Assembly (NCBI RefSeq): GCF_002252525.1
Contig: NZ_NNRM01000003.1
Coordinates: forward strand, 1 to 64,000
Source of the DNA: Brucella pseudogrignonensis
GTDB taxonomy: Bacteria; Pseudomonadota; Alphaproteobacteria; Rhizobiales; Rhizobiaceae
Length of the DNA stretch: 64,000 nt
Reading direction: 5' to 3'
The notes below the pieces were generated by a model. That model did no database searches and was not told the DNA's origin. It was given only the letters and a program-made list of their open reading frames with translations. The position numbers were made by a program, and so were the translations under genes. Position 1 is the first letter of the stretch. The number at the start of each line of letters is the position of its first letter. Shown here in pieces: positions 1 to 9,378 of this stretch.

Positions 1-117
1 ATTGTTATCATTTGCAAGTCGCACTTCAAACTAGAACCCACCTAAACCGAACACTTCGATTGCATAAGATAGATTATGGAACGCAACTCTGTGATTTGGA
101 GCCAGCATACGCCGATA

Positions 118-963
118 TTATCGGCGCTGAGCGATATATAAATGTCCTGGAACTGGCGAACCTTGCTCGCTACGGACGACAATATCCTCACAACGTATGC
201 ATTCCATGCCATGCGCAGATAAAAGCGCACGCACATAGGATTGTGCATGAGCAAAGCGCTGATAATCACCCACCATGAAATCACGTCCAGCAAAACGCTC
301 GTCAGGCTGCGTTTCACTGGAGAAGCCGAAATAGCCTCCGGCTTGCAGATGATTGGCTACGCCTGAAAAGAACTGATCCAGCCCGCCCATATAAGGCAGC
401 ACGTCAGTCGCAACGATCAGATCCCAATTGTCTTCTTCAGTGGTCTCAAGAAAGCGAACAGCTTCTCCGACGAACAGCGCGTCGTAATCGCCTTTTTCAT
501 ACGACACTTCGATCATGTTTTCAGAAATGTCGACGCCCGTTTTGTGGTCTGCCATGTCGTCCAGCGCATCGGCAGAAAGGCCAGTACCGCAGCCAAGATC
601 AAGCATACGCTCAGCCTGAAACTCTTCGTCCATTTCAAGAAGCATTTCGCGCAGCTGCAATGGCACATCGTAACCAAGCTGATCGACAAGGATCGTGTCA
701 AACATCTCGGCGTGTTGATCAAACAGCGTTGCAACATAAGCGTCTGGCGCTTTTGGCGGCACGTTTCCGCGCCCCATGCTGGCAAGACGCACAGCAGCGC
801 CACCATGGTCTTCCGGGTCGAGTTCCAGAACGGCCTGATATGCCTTTTCAGCGGCATCCAGATCACCGGCTTTTTCCAGCGCAAGCGCATGGTTGTAAGC
901 CTCGGCCAAAGCCTCCTGATCAAATGAATCCGTCGTGCCGGATTTGCCGTTCTGCTTGGACAT
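118..963 (-). CDS. TPR-containing class I SAM-dependent methyltransferase
   Basis: Predicted methyltransferase of 281 residues with unknown substrate. One tetratricopeptide-like helical hairpin lies near residues 20-50 (rich in Ala, ending LELDP), followed by a Rossmann methyltransferase core. SAM motif I is DLGCGTG at about residues 122-128, and the acidic loop (TGVDIS) and the VATDVLPY strand are also visible. The frame is open further upstream to 1017, but the start at 963 (MSKQNGK) is preferred because the extra 18 residues (basic, non-conserved looking) resemble leader sequence. It stands alone, downstream of the transporter gene at 1119-2105 and separated from it by a terminator-like hairpin. 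The family includes TPR-methyltransferases of Rhizobiales with no assigned role. The fold is secure, the substrate is not. Confidence 0.85.
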   Translation of the reverse strand: MSKQNGKSGTTDSFDQEALAEAYNHALALEKAGDLDAAEKAYQAVLELDPEDHGGAAVRLASMGRGNVPPKAPDAYVATLFDQHAEMFDTILVDQLGYDVPLQLREMLLEMDEEFQAERMLDLGCGTGLSADALDDMADHKTGVDISENMIEVSYEKGDYDALFVGEAVRFLETTEEDNWDLIVATDVLPYMGGLDQFFSGVANHLQAGGYFGFSSETQPDERFAGRDFMVGDYQRFAHAQSYVRALLSAHGMECIRCEDIVVRSEQGSPVPGHLYIAQRR

Positions 964-1043
964 ATCAATTGCCTTTTCTTGAGCCCTTAGTGAACGCGGA
1001 TAGCCACTAGAAAGCAAATAACTGGGTTAGGGCCGTCTGCTCC

Positions 1044-1081
1044 ATAAAAGGAAAGGGCGAGGCGAAACCACTCGCCTGCCC
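1044..1081 (-). terminator. Hairpin after the SBF-like transporter gene
   Basis: Read on the minus strand, GGGCAGGCGA pairs with TCGCCTCGCCC around a short loop and is followed by a T-rich run (TTTCCTTTT). It lies 38 bases past the transporter stop codon and before the methyltransferase start, so it probably ends the transporter transcript. Confidence 0.5.
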
Positions 1082-1118
1082 TCCTACCCTCATATGAGGA
1101 TCACAGCAAGAACCAGTT

Positions 1119-2105
1119 CTATTCAGCTGCTGCACTCGCCGTATTTGCAGCAGGCTTATGATCGGCAAGTTTACGCGCAATCACTGCGCAAGCCATCAGC
1201 TGGATTTGGTGGAAAAGCATCAGCGGCAACACCACGCTACCGACATTTGCGCCTGCAAATATAGCGCTGGCCATCGGCGCACCGCTGGCAAGGCTCTTCT
1301 TGGAGCCACAGAACATGATCGTGATACGGTCGGCGTGATTAAAGCCCAGCGCCTTGCTGCCATACCAGGTCGCCAACATGACAATCACCAGAAGCAGAAT
1401 ATTCACGCCGATCATTACACCGAGATCGTTCCAGGAAACTGTATGCCACAGACCTTCGACAATCGCTTCACTGAACGCCAGATAGACAACCATCAGGATA
1501 GAGCCCCGATCGACAAATCCGAGCGATTTGTTGTGACGACGCATGAAATTACCGATCCATGGCTGCAAAATTTGCCCAAGAACAAACGGTGCCAGCAATT
1601 GAAGCAGAATAGATTCAAGCGCATCGACAGAAATACCGCCGCCACCTTTCACTGCGAAAAGCAGGCCGACAAGCAATGGCGTCAGGAACATACCGAAAAT
1701 GTTGGATGCAGATGCCGAAACAATGGCAGCGGAAACATTACCGCCTGCCATCGAGGTAAAGGCGATTGACGATTGAACCGTAGAAGGCAGAACGCAGAGA
1801 TAGAGAATGCCGAGATAGAACGGCGATTGCGCCAGTCCCGGAATTGTCCAGCCTGCGGCCAGTCCCAAAATCGGGAACAGGACAAATGTCGAGCATACGA
1901 CCGCCAAATGCAGTCGCCAGTGCGTAACACCCGCAACAACCGCTTCACGCGACAAACGTGCGCCATGCAGGAAGAACAGAAGCCCCACAGCGATTTTAGT
2001 AGCAATCCCGAACCATTCAGCGAAATCGCCCTGCACCGGAAGAAATGACGCAAGCAAAATGGTTGCAATCAACATGCAAGTGAACTTATCGGGCAGAAAA
2101 CGCAT
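1119..2105 (-). CDS. Bile acid:sodium symporter-like membrane transporter (YfeH/SBF-like)
   Basis: Integral membrane protein of 328 residues with roughly ten hydrophobic segments spread over its whole length. The layout is typical of the SBF-like/YfeH branch of the bile acid:Na+ symporter superfamily: an early FLHGARLS segment, a central LCVLPSTVQSS crossover region and a later FCGSKKSLASG segment, the second conserved crossover. Length agrees with the family (about 320-330). Members are predicted secondary transporters of organic anions, but the substrate cannot be read from the sequence. The gene is monocistronic, with its own downstream hairpin. The start at 2105 gives a hydrophobic first helix right after MRFLPDKF. 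Confidence 0.88.
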   Translation of the reverse strand: MRFLPDKFTCMLIATILLASFLPVQGDFAEWFGIATKIAVGLLFFLHGARLSREAVVAGVTHWRLHLAVVCSTFVLFPILGLAAGWTIPGLAQSPFYLGILYLCVLPSTVQSSIAFTSMAGGNVSAAIVSASASNIFGMFLTPLLVGLLFAVKGGGGISVDALESILLQLLAPFVLGQILQPWIGNFMRRHNKSLGFVDRGSILMVVYLAFSEAIVEGLWHTVSWNDLGVMIGVNILLLVIVMLATWYGSKALGFNHADRITIMFCGSKKSLASGAPMASAIFAGANVGSVVLPLMLFHQIQLMACAVIARKLADHKPAANTASAAAE

Positions 2106-2272
2106 TATCTCGGTAGTCCTTCATTACTTCGGGCCGTAAACCGGCCAGCCATCCCTCCAGTTGTAATAGTCCAATCAGACTTTGGTACAATACTTAAGGA
2201 TAGGTGGCGCATATAGCCGGTTCACTTTTCCGGGAGAACAGGACTGAAATACAACAGCCCTACTCTACGGCT

Positions 2273-3280
2273 TTATTCATATCCGTTTGGATTTTTAGAC
2301 TGCCAGTTCCACATGTCCTGACACATTTCACGAAGGTCTTTTTCAGCGGTCCAGCCCAGAAAATCACGCGCGAAAGCAGGATCGGCATAGCATTCGGCAA
2401 TATCACCTGGGCGGCGCGGCGCGATCTCGTATTTGATCTCACGGTTTGACACATGCTCGAAAGCCTTGACCACATCAAGAACGCTGTAGCCCTGCCCTGT
2501 ACCCAGATTGACTGAAAAGCACTTCGGTTCATCAAGCTTTTTAAGCGCTTTCAGATGCCCGGCTGCAAGATCAACAACATGGATATAATCGCGGACACCT
2601 GTGCCATCCGGCGTATCATAATCATTGCCCCAGATGTTGAGCTTCTCGCGACGGCCCGTCGCAACCTGCGCGATGATTGGCATCAGATTGTTTGGGATAC
2701 CCTTTGGATCTTCCCCAATCAGACCGCTTTCATGTGCGCCGACTGGATTGAAATAGCGCAGGATCGCAATTTTCCAGCTGTTATCGCTGTTATAGAGATC
2801 GCGCAGCATATCTTCGATGACGAGCTTCGTGCGGCCATAAGGATTTGTTGCGGACAGTGGCTGGTCTTCGGTGATGGGGAGTTTTTCCGGATCGCCATAA
2901 ACCGTGGCCGAAGAGCTGAAAACCAGCGTTTTGACGCCTGTGGTTTCCATCGCCTGCAACAAGCGTAGCGTACCTAGCACATTGCAATCATAGTAATGCA
3001 GCGGCTTTTCGCTCGACTCACCTACGGCTTTCAGCCCGGCAAAATGAATAACAGCCGTGCATTTGTGACGTGTAATGATCTGTTCCAGCAGGGTACGGTC
3101 GCGAATATCACCTGGTTCGCGAATTGGCGCACGCCCCGTAATCTTTTCCACGCGATGGAGGGCTTCCGGATTACTATTATCAAAATTATCGACCACAACC
3201 ACGTCGTGGCCAGCCTCAATCAGCTGTACGCATGTATGAGAACCGATATATCCGGCACCACCGGTTACGAGAATCGTCAT
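2273..3280 (-). CDS. galE: UDP-glucose 4-epimerase
   Basis: Interconverts UDP-glucose and UDP-galactose in the cytoplasm with bound NAD+, supplying galactose for surface polysaccharides. The 335-residue length is normal for GalE. The N-terminal NAD-binding GGAGYIGS lies at residues 7-14. The short-chain dehydrogenase/epimerase catalytic set is present: Ser in SSSATVYG (about 122-124), Tyr148 and Lys152 in YGRTK. The PVGAHESGLIGEDP loop and C-terminal WxxxxDLREMCQDMW region are typical of GalE. It is divergent from mazG, with 155 bases between the two start codons, and is not in an operon with other sugar genes here. Confidence 0.96.
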   Translation of the reverse strand: MTILVTGGAGYIGSHTCVQLIEAGHDVVVVDNFDNSNPEALHRVEKITGRAPIREPGDIRDRTLLEQIITRHKCTAVIHFAGLKAVGESSEKPLHYYDCNVLGTLRLLQAMETTGVKTLVFSSSATVYGDPEKLPITEDQPLSATNPYGRTKLVIEDMLRDLYNSDNSWKIAILRYFNPVGAHESGLIGEDPKGIPNNLMPIIAQVATGRREKLNIWGNDYDTPDGTGVRDYIHVVDLAAGHLKALKKLDEPKCFSVNLGTGQGYSVLDVVKAFEHVSNREIKYEIAPRRPGDIAECYADPAFARDFLGWTAEKDLREMCQDMWNWQSKNPNGYE

Positions 3281-3435
3281 TCTTTAATTACCTGCTTGTT
3301 GAACATACTGGCCCGATGTGCGATCCCAAGGGCGTTTTCCAACTGACTATGCAAAAACCATAGCGGACTGCAACCCAAACCCTTCGATTCTCGCAGATTG
3401 CCTCAACAATGCGACATCAATTTAATGGAGCGAAG

Positions 3436-4260
3436 ATGGAACCCTCCCGCAATATCGACCGTCTTCTCGAAATCATGGTCGCTCTGCGCGATCCTGAAAC
3501 CGGCTGCCCATGGGATGTCGAGCAGACCTCAAAATCCATCGCACCTTATACGCTTGAAGAAGTCTATGAGGTTCTGGATGCCATTGAACGTGACGATGTG
3601 GATGATCTGCGAGAAGAGCTTGGCGATCTTTTGCTACAAGTCGTATTTCACGCACGTATGTCGGAAGAACAGGGAAAGTTCGGTTTTGGTGATGTCGTGG
3701 AAGCCATCACGCACAAAATGATCCGCCGTCATCCGCATGTCTTTGGCGATACTGAGGCCAGAAGCGCTGGCATGGCGAAGGGCTCGTGGAATCGCATCAA
3801 GGCGGAAGAGAAGGCCGAGCGTGCAGAACGCCGCGCTAAACTTGGTTTGGAAACTGTTGAGAAAACACGTTATCTCGATGATATTCCAAACGCCTTCCCT
3901 GCCCTTCTACGCGCGCTGAAACTCCAGCAGAAAGCCGCCAAGGTGGGGTTCGACTGGTCGGAAGCAGCGCCGATTCTCGACAAGATCGCTGAAGAAACTG
4001 CCGAGCTCAAAGAAGCAATGGCCGCTGAAGACAAAGCTAATATCGCCGAAGAATACGGTGATCTGCTTTTCGCGATGGTCAATCTCGGTCGACATCTGGA
4101 AATAGATGCCGAAACAGCCCTGATCGCGGCGAATGACAAATTCAAGCGCCGCTTTGATTTCATTGAGAAATCCTTGAAGGATACAGGCAGCAGTCTTGAG
4201 GCCGCAGAACTCGACGAGATGGAAAATATCTGGATCGAAGCAAAGAAAAAGGGGCTGTAA
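3436..4260 (+). CDS. mazG: Nucleoside triphosphate pyrophosphohydrolase MazG
   Basis: Hydrolyses (d)NTPs to NMP and pyrophosphate, which cleans the nucleotide pool and can lower stress-induced nucleotide signals. The protein has 274 residues with two MazG helical domains. The first (residues ~10-130) carries the metal-binding EEVYEV and EELGDLL motifs. The second (~150-265) carries EETAEL and EEYGDLL. The start at 3436 (MEPSRNID) is chosen because GGAG lies six bases before the ATG; an in-frame ATG at 3409 has no ribosome-binding site. The C-terminal codons and stop overlap a short GC-rich hairpin (4251-4268). Confidence 0.95.
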   Translation: MEPSRNIDRLLEIMVALRDPETGCPWDVEQTSKSIAPYTLEEVYEVLDAIERDDVDDLREELGDLLLQVVFHARMSEEQGKFGFGDVVEAITHKMIRRHPHVFGDTEARSAGMAKGSWNRIKAEEKAERAERRAKLGLETVEKTRYLDDIPNAFPALLRALKLQQKAAKVGFDWSEAAPILDKIAEETAELKEAMAAEDKANIAEEYGDLLFAMVNLGRHLEIDAETALIAANDKFKRRFDFIEKSLKDTGSSLEAAELDEMENIWIEAKKKGL

Positions 4261-4328
4261 TCAGCCCCCTCAAATCTGCAGCATAATTTTATGTCTATCT
4301 TTGCGCGCCTAGCAGGGTGATCGGCGCT

Positions 4329-4934
4329 CTAATCTTCCCACCTCGGTCGGAACATCTGATAGACGTCCTCGGTCGTCGCATAATCCATATAGCCAAGCCG
4401 TGTGACGGGCTTGGCTTTTCTTATGTCAAACAGTCCATCAGTCAGCACGCTTTCATCGATGTGAACGCCGACAACTTCACCGATGACCATATAATTGTCG
4501 GTCGGCCGGCCCTCTTTGTCCTGTAGACGTTTGGTCTCGACTGCAACGCATTCGAGTGCTGCATAGGCTTCTTTCACATATGGCGCTGCAATGACCTTGC
4601 TGTGGGCAATACCAAGGCCTGCATATTCAAACTCGCTCACACTGCGTGGCGCATTGACCGAAGAAGCATTCATCTTCTCTTTCAGATGGTCACTGACCAG
4701 ACTGGCGGTAAACTCACCCGTTTCCTCGATGAATGTCACGCTATCTTTCACACCTGAAGACGAAAACATCACCATAGGTGGCGTATCGCAGACGGCATTG
4801 AAAAACGAGTACGGAGCCAGATTGACGCTTCCTGATGCCGAACGCGTACCGATCCAGCCAATCGGACGCGGAGCGACAATTGCCTTGAACGGATTGTGGG
4901 GCAGTCCGTGACCATCTTCTGGCTTATAAAACAT
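4329..4934 (-). CDS. Flavin reductase-like, FMN-binding split barrel protein
   Basis: A 201-residue cytoplasmic protein of the flavin reductase/DIM6-NTAB family, which binds FMN in a split beta-barrel. The family signature near the N-terminus reads PRPIGWIGTR, followed by NLAPYSFFN and a PPMVMFSSS strand, all placed as in characterised members. Such proteins either reduce free flavin for a monooxygenase or act as FMN-dependent oxidoreductases, and the sequence does not decide between these. It lies just downstream of a nitroreductase gene on the same strand, 38 bases apart, so the two flavoproteins may be co-transcribed. Confidence 0.88.
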   Translation of the reverse strand: MFYKPEDGHGLPHNPFKAIVAPRPIGWIGTRSASGSVNLAPYSFFNAVCDTPPMVMFSSSGVKDSVTFIEETGEFTASLVSDHLKEKMNASSVNAPRSVSEFEYAGLGIAHSKVIAAPYVKEAYAALECVAVETKRLQDKEGRPTDNYMVIGEVVGVHIDESVLTDGLFDIRKAKPVTRLGYMDYATTEDVYQMFRPRWED

Positions 4935-4972
4935 CTTGTTTTCCGTAGTTTATCAGAGAAAACTAACCTAGT

Positions 4973-5587
4973 TTATTCAGTCCAAGGTCCACTATAAACG
5001 GAAACGATCTTTTCCATATCGGCGCGCGGACGCTCAGGCATCTTGTTTTCTGCTGTCCCGATATGCACGAAACCGGCAACCCGTTCATTCGGAGCAATCC
5101 CCAGATAAGCGCGTGCAGGCGCATCGTTGGAATACCAATTGGTGATCCAGTTGGTGGCATAACCAAGCGCATTTGCTGCGGTGCAAAGGTTCATTGCAGC
5201 AGCGCCTGCCGACAGAAACTGCTCCCATTCCGGAATGCGCTCGTGAGCGACCGGCGAAGAAACCACACCGATTACCAGTGGTGCGCGCGCAAAACGCGCC
5301 CTCTCCTGATCCTTGCGACTGTCCGGCAATGGGCCTTCCCGCTCTTCTGCGCGCTTGGCGAGATATTCACCAACCTTGTGACGAACATCACCACGATAAA
5401 GAATGAAACGCCAAGGTGTCAGACGACCATGATCCGGCACGCGTGCTGCCACTTTCAGCAATTCGTCCAGTTCAGCGCCTTCGGGTGCTGGTTCTGAAAT
5501 AGCCGAAATAGGTGTGGAGCTGCGCTGAGCCAGAAAATCAAACACCGGATGTGTCACGGGGGGAAACCTCATCGCTAAAATCTGCAT
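4973..5587 (-). CDS. Nitroreductase family protein (FMN-dependent oxidoreductase)
   Basis: A 204-residue nitroreductase-fold protein. The N-terminal RSSTPI segment corresponds to the RRSxR FMN-binding motif of the family. The middle has PDHGRLTPWRFILYRG, matching the YdjA-like group, and the C-terminal half has GYATNWITNW and the GFVHIG strand that contacts FMN. Members are NAD(P)H-dependent reductases with broad substrates, often dimeric. The start at 5587 is supported by GGAG seven bases upstream of the ATG; a later ATG at 5572 has none. The gene is followed closely by the flavin reductase gene. Confidence 0.9.
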   Translation of the reverse strand: MQILAMRFPPVTHPVFDFLAQRSSTPISAISEPAPEGAELDELLKVAARVPDHGRLTPWRFILYRGDVRHKVGEYLAKRAEEREGPLPDSRKDQERARFARAPLVIGVVSSPVAHERIPEWEQFLSAGAAAMNLCTAANALGYATNWITNWYSNDAPARAYLGIAPNERVAGFVHIGTAENKMPERPRADMEKIVSVYSGPWTE

Positions 5588-5600
5588 ATGTCACTCCACT

Positions 5601-5650
5601 TAAAGCATAATGCGACCAGAGTGAAATGGAGATCGCCAAGAATATGCTGG
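5601..5650. repeat. Dispersed palindromic element, family C
   Basis: A ~50-bp sequence beginning TAAAGCATAATGCGACC and ending AATATGCTGG. It matches a second copy at 19177-19222 over most of its length (GACCRGAGTGAAA core and GATCGxCAAGA). The ends are inverted repeats (GCATAAT/AATATGC). It sits in the leader of the nitroreductase gene. Confidence 0.6.
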
Positions 5651-5739
5651 AAATGGAATGGGACTGCTTCTCACCTGTCATTGTTGGCCTGTAAAGCCAA
5701 GAATCTGTGACAACGCATGGAGCGCCCATATAAATTGCC

Positions 5740-6987
5740 ATGTCTATGGTCGATTTGGCCTTGAATTCGCCACCCGCTTGGGGTCAAAACATGTCCATGT
5801 CAGATACTATGGGTCTGTTTCGAGCAAACAGTGCAAAATCATCGCGCAGCAAGTCACTTGCCGCGACCCTTTCTTTTGTCCTGATTGCTTCGTCTGCTCT
5901 AGCGCAAGGCCCCGGTGGCCCGGGCGGACCAGGTGGTCCCGGCGGCGGAATGGGCGGGGGATTTGGCGGTGGTCCGCAGGGAGGTCCCGGCGGCGGCTTC
6001 AAATTACCGAATTTCCAGCTTGAGCCACCAGCACCGGCACCAGCTGCCCCACCTGCCATGCAGGCCCCTTCCGGCGGAAATGGATCAGTTCAGATTAACA
6101 GCACTAGCGGCTTGCCAAATTTTCCAGAGCCAAAGCTTAATTTGCCAACGCTCAGCCCCTACGCAAGCCCAATAAGCCCTGAAAACAATCCTCTTGTGAA
6201 AACAAGCGAACTGGATCTCAAGGCACGTCTCAAACAAGACGGTCCGGATATTTCGACCGGGCTTGTCTGGCGCGTCTTCGCACCTGAGGTTGGGGCAGAC
6301 GGACAACTCGCGCTCATCGCTTCTTCAAAGGGCGGCAGCACAGTTTTCAATCTTCCTGAAGGTAGTTATCTCGTACACGCCGCCTATGGCCGTGCGGGAG
6401 CAACCAAGCGCATCACACTGACCAATGCCAGCCGCCATGAAGTAATGACCCTCGATGCAGGCGGCATGAAGCTCAGTGCAGTTCTGCCAGATGAAGGCAA
6501 AATCAAAAGCGACCTGGTGCGATTCTCGATTTATGCCGACGAAGACAACAATGACCGCTCGCTCATCGTGCCGGATGTAAAACCAGACACGATCATCCGT
6601 CTGAACAGCGGCACCTATCATGTCGTTTCCAACTACGGTTCTGCAAATGCCATCATTCGCGCAGATATTCGCGTCGAAGCAGGCAAACTGACGGAAGCCA
6701 CCGTTCAGCATCGTGCGGCCGAAGTTGTGCTGAAGCTTGTTCGCGAAAAAGGTGGCGAAGCGCTCGCCGATACCTCCTGGTCAATCTTGAACGCTTCCGG
6801 TGACGTCGTTCGCGAAAGCGCCGGCGCCTATTCTTCACTCGTTCTCATCGAGGGTGACTATGTCGCCGTCGCCAAGAATAAGGACCGGATTTATCAGCGT
6901 GACTTCAAGGTTTCATCGGGCAAAAATGAAGATGTCGAGGTCGTCACAAGCAAGGAATTCGAAGCATCCGACGACACTGTAGATTGA
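5740..6987 (+). CDS. Exported Gly/Pro-rich protein with repeated beta-sandwich-like segments
   Basis: Function unknown; a 415-residue protein that appears to be secreted. The N-terminal region ends in a hydrophobic stretch (SLAATLSFVLIASSALAQ) that looks like a signal peptide with cleavage after ALA. Then comes a low-complexity tract of GPGGPGG repeats and Gly/Met/Phe, a Pro/Ala tract, and from about residue 150 a region with three similar segments. Each has an alternating beta pattern and an x-x-G-S/T/D-Y-x-V turn (LPEGSYLV, LNSGTYHV, IEGDYVAV), like carboxypeptidase-regulatory or PEGA domains. The start is uncertain: ATGs at 5740, 5791 and 5809 are all possible and none has a clear ribosome-binding site. 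The later ones give a shorter, more normal signal peptide. Confidence 0.75.
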   Translation: MSMVDLALNSPPAWGQNMSMSDTMGLFRANSAKSSRSKSLAATLSFVLIASSALAQGPGGPGGPGGPGGGMGGGFGGGPQGGPGGGFKLPNFQLEPPAPAPAAPPAMQAPSGGNGSVQINSTSGLPNFPEPKLNLPTLSPYASPISPENNPLVKTSELDLKARLKQDGPDISTGLVWRVFAPEVGADGQLALIASSKGGSTVFNLPEGSYLVHAAYGRAGATKRITLTNASRHEVMTLDAGGMKLSAVLPDEGKIKSDLVRFSIYADEDNNDRSLIVPDVKPDTIIRLNSGTYHVVSNYGSANAIIRADIRVEAGKLTEATVQHRAAEVVLKLVREKGGEALADTSWSILNASGDVVRESAGAYSSLVLIEGDYVAVAKNKDRIYQRDFKVSSGKNEDVEVVTSKEFEASDDTVD

Positions 6988-7068
6988 TTTCTCACCCATC
7001 TATAGCGCATTGCTTCCCTACGCCTGTCAAATTCAGCCCGTAAGAATTATCGTTCTGCGTATGGATGC

Positions 7069-7100
7069 ATAAAAAAACCGCGCCTAAGCGCGGTTTTATT
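7069..7100. terminator. Bidirectional terminator between the exported protein gene and thrS
   Basis: AAAACCGCGC and GCGCGGTTTT form a perfect stem around a CTAA-type loop, with A-runs on one side and T-runs on the other. It can therefore end transcripts from both convergent genes. It lies just past the thrS stop codon. Confidence 0.85.
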
Positions 7101-7103
7101 TGA

Positions 7104-9071
7104 TTATTTCTTCAGACGAAGAAGATCTGGCGGTGTCGCCTCTTCCGTCAGACGAGCAATAGCTTCGTCCAGCGTCATGGCTTCCTGATCGCGGGATCCG
7201 AGACGGCGCATATTGACCGTCTTTTCCTCTGCTTCACGCATACCGCAGACGAGAATGACCGGAACCTTCTGCAACGAATGTTCGCGAACCTTGTAGTTGA
7301 TCTTCTCGTTACGAACGTCAGTCACGACCTGGAGGCCAGCAGCCTTGAGCTTTGCTGCAACTTCAGCAGCATAACCATCGGCTTCCGAGGTAATCGTCGC
7401 AACGACAACCTGAATCGGAGCAAACCACAGCGGCATGTGACCGGCGAAGTTTTCGATCAGAATGCCAAGGAAGCGTTCCATCGAACCGCAGATCGCGCGA
7501 TGGATCATCACCGGCTGCGTCTTTTCCGAATTGCTGTCGATATAGAATGCGCCGAAACGTTCCGGCAGGTTGAAGTCAACCTGTGTCGTTCCGCACTGCC
7601 ATTCACGGCCGATCGCATCCTTCAGCGTGTATTCGAACTTAGGACCGTAGAACGCACCTTCGCCGGGCAGAATACCGGTCTTGATGTCTTCCGACTGTTC
7701 CGCGATTTGCTCCAGAACCGTCATCATCACGCTTTCAGCGCGATCCCACAATTCATCCGAACCCACACGCTTTTCAGGGCGGGTTGAAAGCTTGATCGTG
7801 ATCCCTTTAAAGCCGAAATCCTTATAGACCGACAGGATAAGATCATTGATGCGAAGGCATTCGGCAGCCATCTGCTCTTCGGTGCAGAACACATGCGCGT
7901 CGTCCTGCGTGAAGCCACGCACACGCATCAGACCATGCAATGCGCCCGATGGTTCGTAACGATGCACATTACCAAATTCTGCAAGCTTTATAGGCAGATC
8001 GCGGTAAGACTTAAGACCATGCTTAAATATCTGAACGTGACCTGGGCAGTTCATCGGCTTCAACGCGAACACGCGATCATCGTCGGTATCGTCACCGGCA
8101 ACAGTCACCTTGAACATGTTGTCGCGATACCAGCCCCAGTGACCGGATGTCTCCCAAAGGGACTTGTCCAGAACCTGTGGTGCATTGACTTCCTGATAGC
8201 CGTGGCTGTCGAGACGACGACGCATATAGGCGACCAACGTCTGGAACATGCGCCAACCCTTGGCGTGCCAGAAAACAACGCCCGGACCTTCTTCCTGAAA
8301 ATGGAACAGGTCCATTTCACGACCCAAACGGCGGTGATCGCGCTTCTCAGCTTCTTCAAGCATATGAAGATAAGCGTTGAGATCGGCATCATTGGCAAAT
8401 GCCGTGCCGTAGATTCGGGTCAGCATCGGGTTGTTGGCATCACCGCGCCAGTAAGCGCCGGCAACCTTCATCAGCTTGAATGAATTGCCGATCTGGCCAG
8501 TGGACGCCATATGCGGGCCACGGCAAAGATCGAACCATTCGCCCTGATTGTAGATTTTCAGGTCCTGACCTTCAGGGATCGCATCAACGAGTTCGACCTT
8601 ATAGCTCTCGCCTTTATCGGCAAAAACCTGCTTGGTCTTCTCACGCGACCATACCTGCTTGGTGAACGGCTTATTGCGCTGAATGATTTCGCGCATCTTC
8701 TTTTCGATCACCGGCAGATCATCGGGCGTAAAAGGCTCATTACGTGCAAAGTCGTAATAGAAACCGTTCTCGATGACTGGGCCGATTGTTACCTGCGTTC
8801 CCGGAAAGAGTTCCTGCACAGCTTCAGCGAGAACGTGAGCCGTGTCGTGACGGATCAGTTCCAGCGCGCGCGGGTCTTCGCGGGTCAGAATTTCGATTGC
8901 ACCGGAAGCGCCAAGCGGATCGGAGAGATCGCGCACGGTACCGTCAACGGCGTAAGCCACGGCCTTCTTTGCAAGTGATTTGGAGATTGATTCAGCTAAT
9001 TCGGCACCGGTTGTTGCGGCATCATATTCGCGCACCGAGCCATCAGGAAACTGCATAGATACATTCGACAT
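7104..9071 (-). CDS. thrS: Threonyl-tRNA synthetase
   Basis: Charges tRNA-Thr with threonine; class II synthetase of 655 residues. The N-terminal TGS domain (residues 1-60) is followed by the SAD editing domain with HDTAH, the catalytic core with motif 2 region FGNVHRYE and zinc-ligand region MNCPGH, motif 3 near [15 protein letters not shown], and a C-terminal anticodon-binding domain (IQVVVATI onward). The start is at 9071 (MSNVSMQF) or the adjacent ATG at 9074, both behind AGGAA; the longer frame to 9170 is probably untranslated leader. No T-box or other leader structure is evident. Confidence 0.96.
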   Translation of the reverse strand: MSNVSMQFPDGSVREYDAATTGAELAESISKSLAKKAVAYAVDGTVRDLSDPLGASGAIEILTREDPRALELIRHDTAHVLAEAVQELFPGTQVTIGPVIENGFYYDFARNEPFTPDDLPVIEKKMREIIQRNKPFTKQVWSREKTKQVFADKGESYKVELVDAIPEGQDLKIYNQGEWFDLCRGPHMASTGQIGNSFKLMKVAGAYWRGDANNPMLTRIYGTAFANDADLNAYLHMLEEAEKRDHRRLGREMDLFHFQEEGPGVVFWHAKGWRMFQTLVAYMRRRLDSHGYQEVNAPQVLDKSLWETSGHWGWYRDNMFKVTVAGDDTDDDRVFALKPMNCPGHVQIFKHGLKSYRDLPIKLAEFGNVHRYEPSGALHGLMRVRGFTQDDAHVFCTEEQMAAECLRINDLILSVYKDFGFKGITIKLSTRPEKRVGSDELWDRAESVMMTVLEQIAEQSEDIKTGILPGEGAFYGPKFEYTLKDAIGREWQCGTTQVDFNLPERFGAFYIDSNSEKTQPVMIHRAICGSMERFLGILIENFAGHMPLWFAPIQVVVATITSEADGYAAEVAAKLKAAGLQVVTDVRNEKINYKVREHSLQKVPVILVCGMREAEEKTVNMRRLGSRDQEAMTLDEAIARLTEEATPPDLLRLKK

Positions 9072-9177
9072 CATTTTCTTCCTTATCCAGTCCCGCCAAC
9101 GATTGCGGGTGGTTTTGCATGAAACGATCCTGCTCAAGCTGTCAGAACCGCCTATATGTTGCTTGCACAACAGGAAT

Positions 9178-9283
9178 TATAGCAGTCCAGCAAAAGCGCA
9201 AAGCGGTTCTGCGTCGGATACTGCGTAGAAACAAACAGTTACAGCGGCTCCAAAGATTCAGTCTTAACTGGAGCCGCTGTAAC
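9178..9283. repeat. Dispersed repeat, family D copy 1
   Basis: A ~106-bp sequence closely similar to 24281-24387. Its right half is a perfect 12-bp stem, ACAGCGGCTCCA with TGGAGCCGCTGT, around a 16-base loop. The second copy keeps the stem but with a C-to-T and matching G-to-A change. It lies upstream of thrS. Confidence 0.75.
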
Positions 9284-9313
9284 GTTTGGGTATTAATCTT
9301 TTTTGATTAATAG

Positions 9314-9352
9314 GTAAAGCAAAAGCGCCGTGGCAAACTGCATCACGGCGCC
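9314..9352 (-). terminator. Terminator after the D,D-carboxypeptidase gene
   Basis: On the minus strand GCGCCGTG pairs with CACGGCGC around an 11-base loop and is followed by TTTTGCTTT. It lies 27 bases beyond the stop codon of the carboxypeptidase gene. Confidence 0.75.
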
Positions 9353-9378
9353 TTCGGCATTCTGGAAACTGGATGAAC

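Noticed and set aside
12-317. Two short frames on opposite strands at the left edge
   Set aside because: They overlap each other and the C-terminal part of the methyltransferase gene, with no ribosome-binding site or family pattern.
2106-2272. Possible riboswitch upstream of the SBF-like transporter
   Set aside because: A GGCC-type hairpin is present but does not match any riboswitch consensus that I can recognise.
5915-6000. CRISPR-like regular repeats
   Set aside because: The repetition is codon-level GGN/CCN runs in the Gly/Pro tract of a protein, without spacers of constant length.
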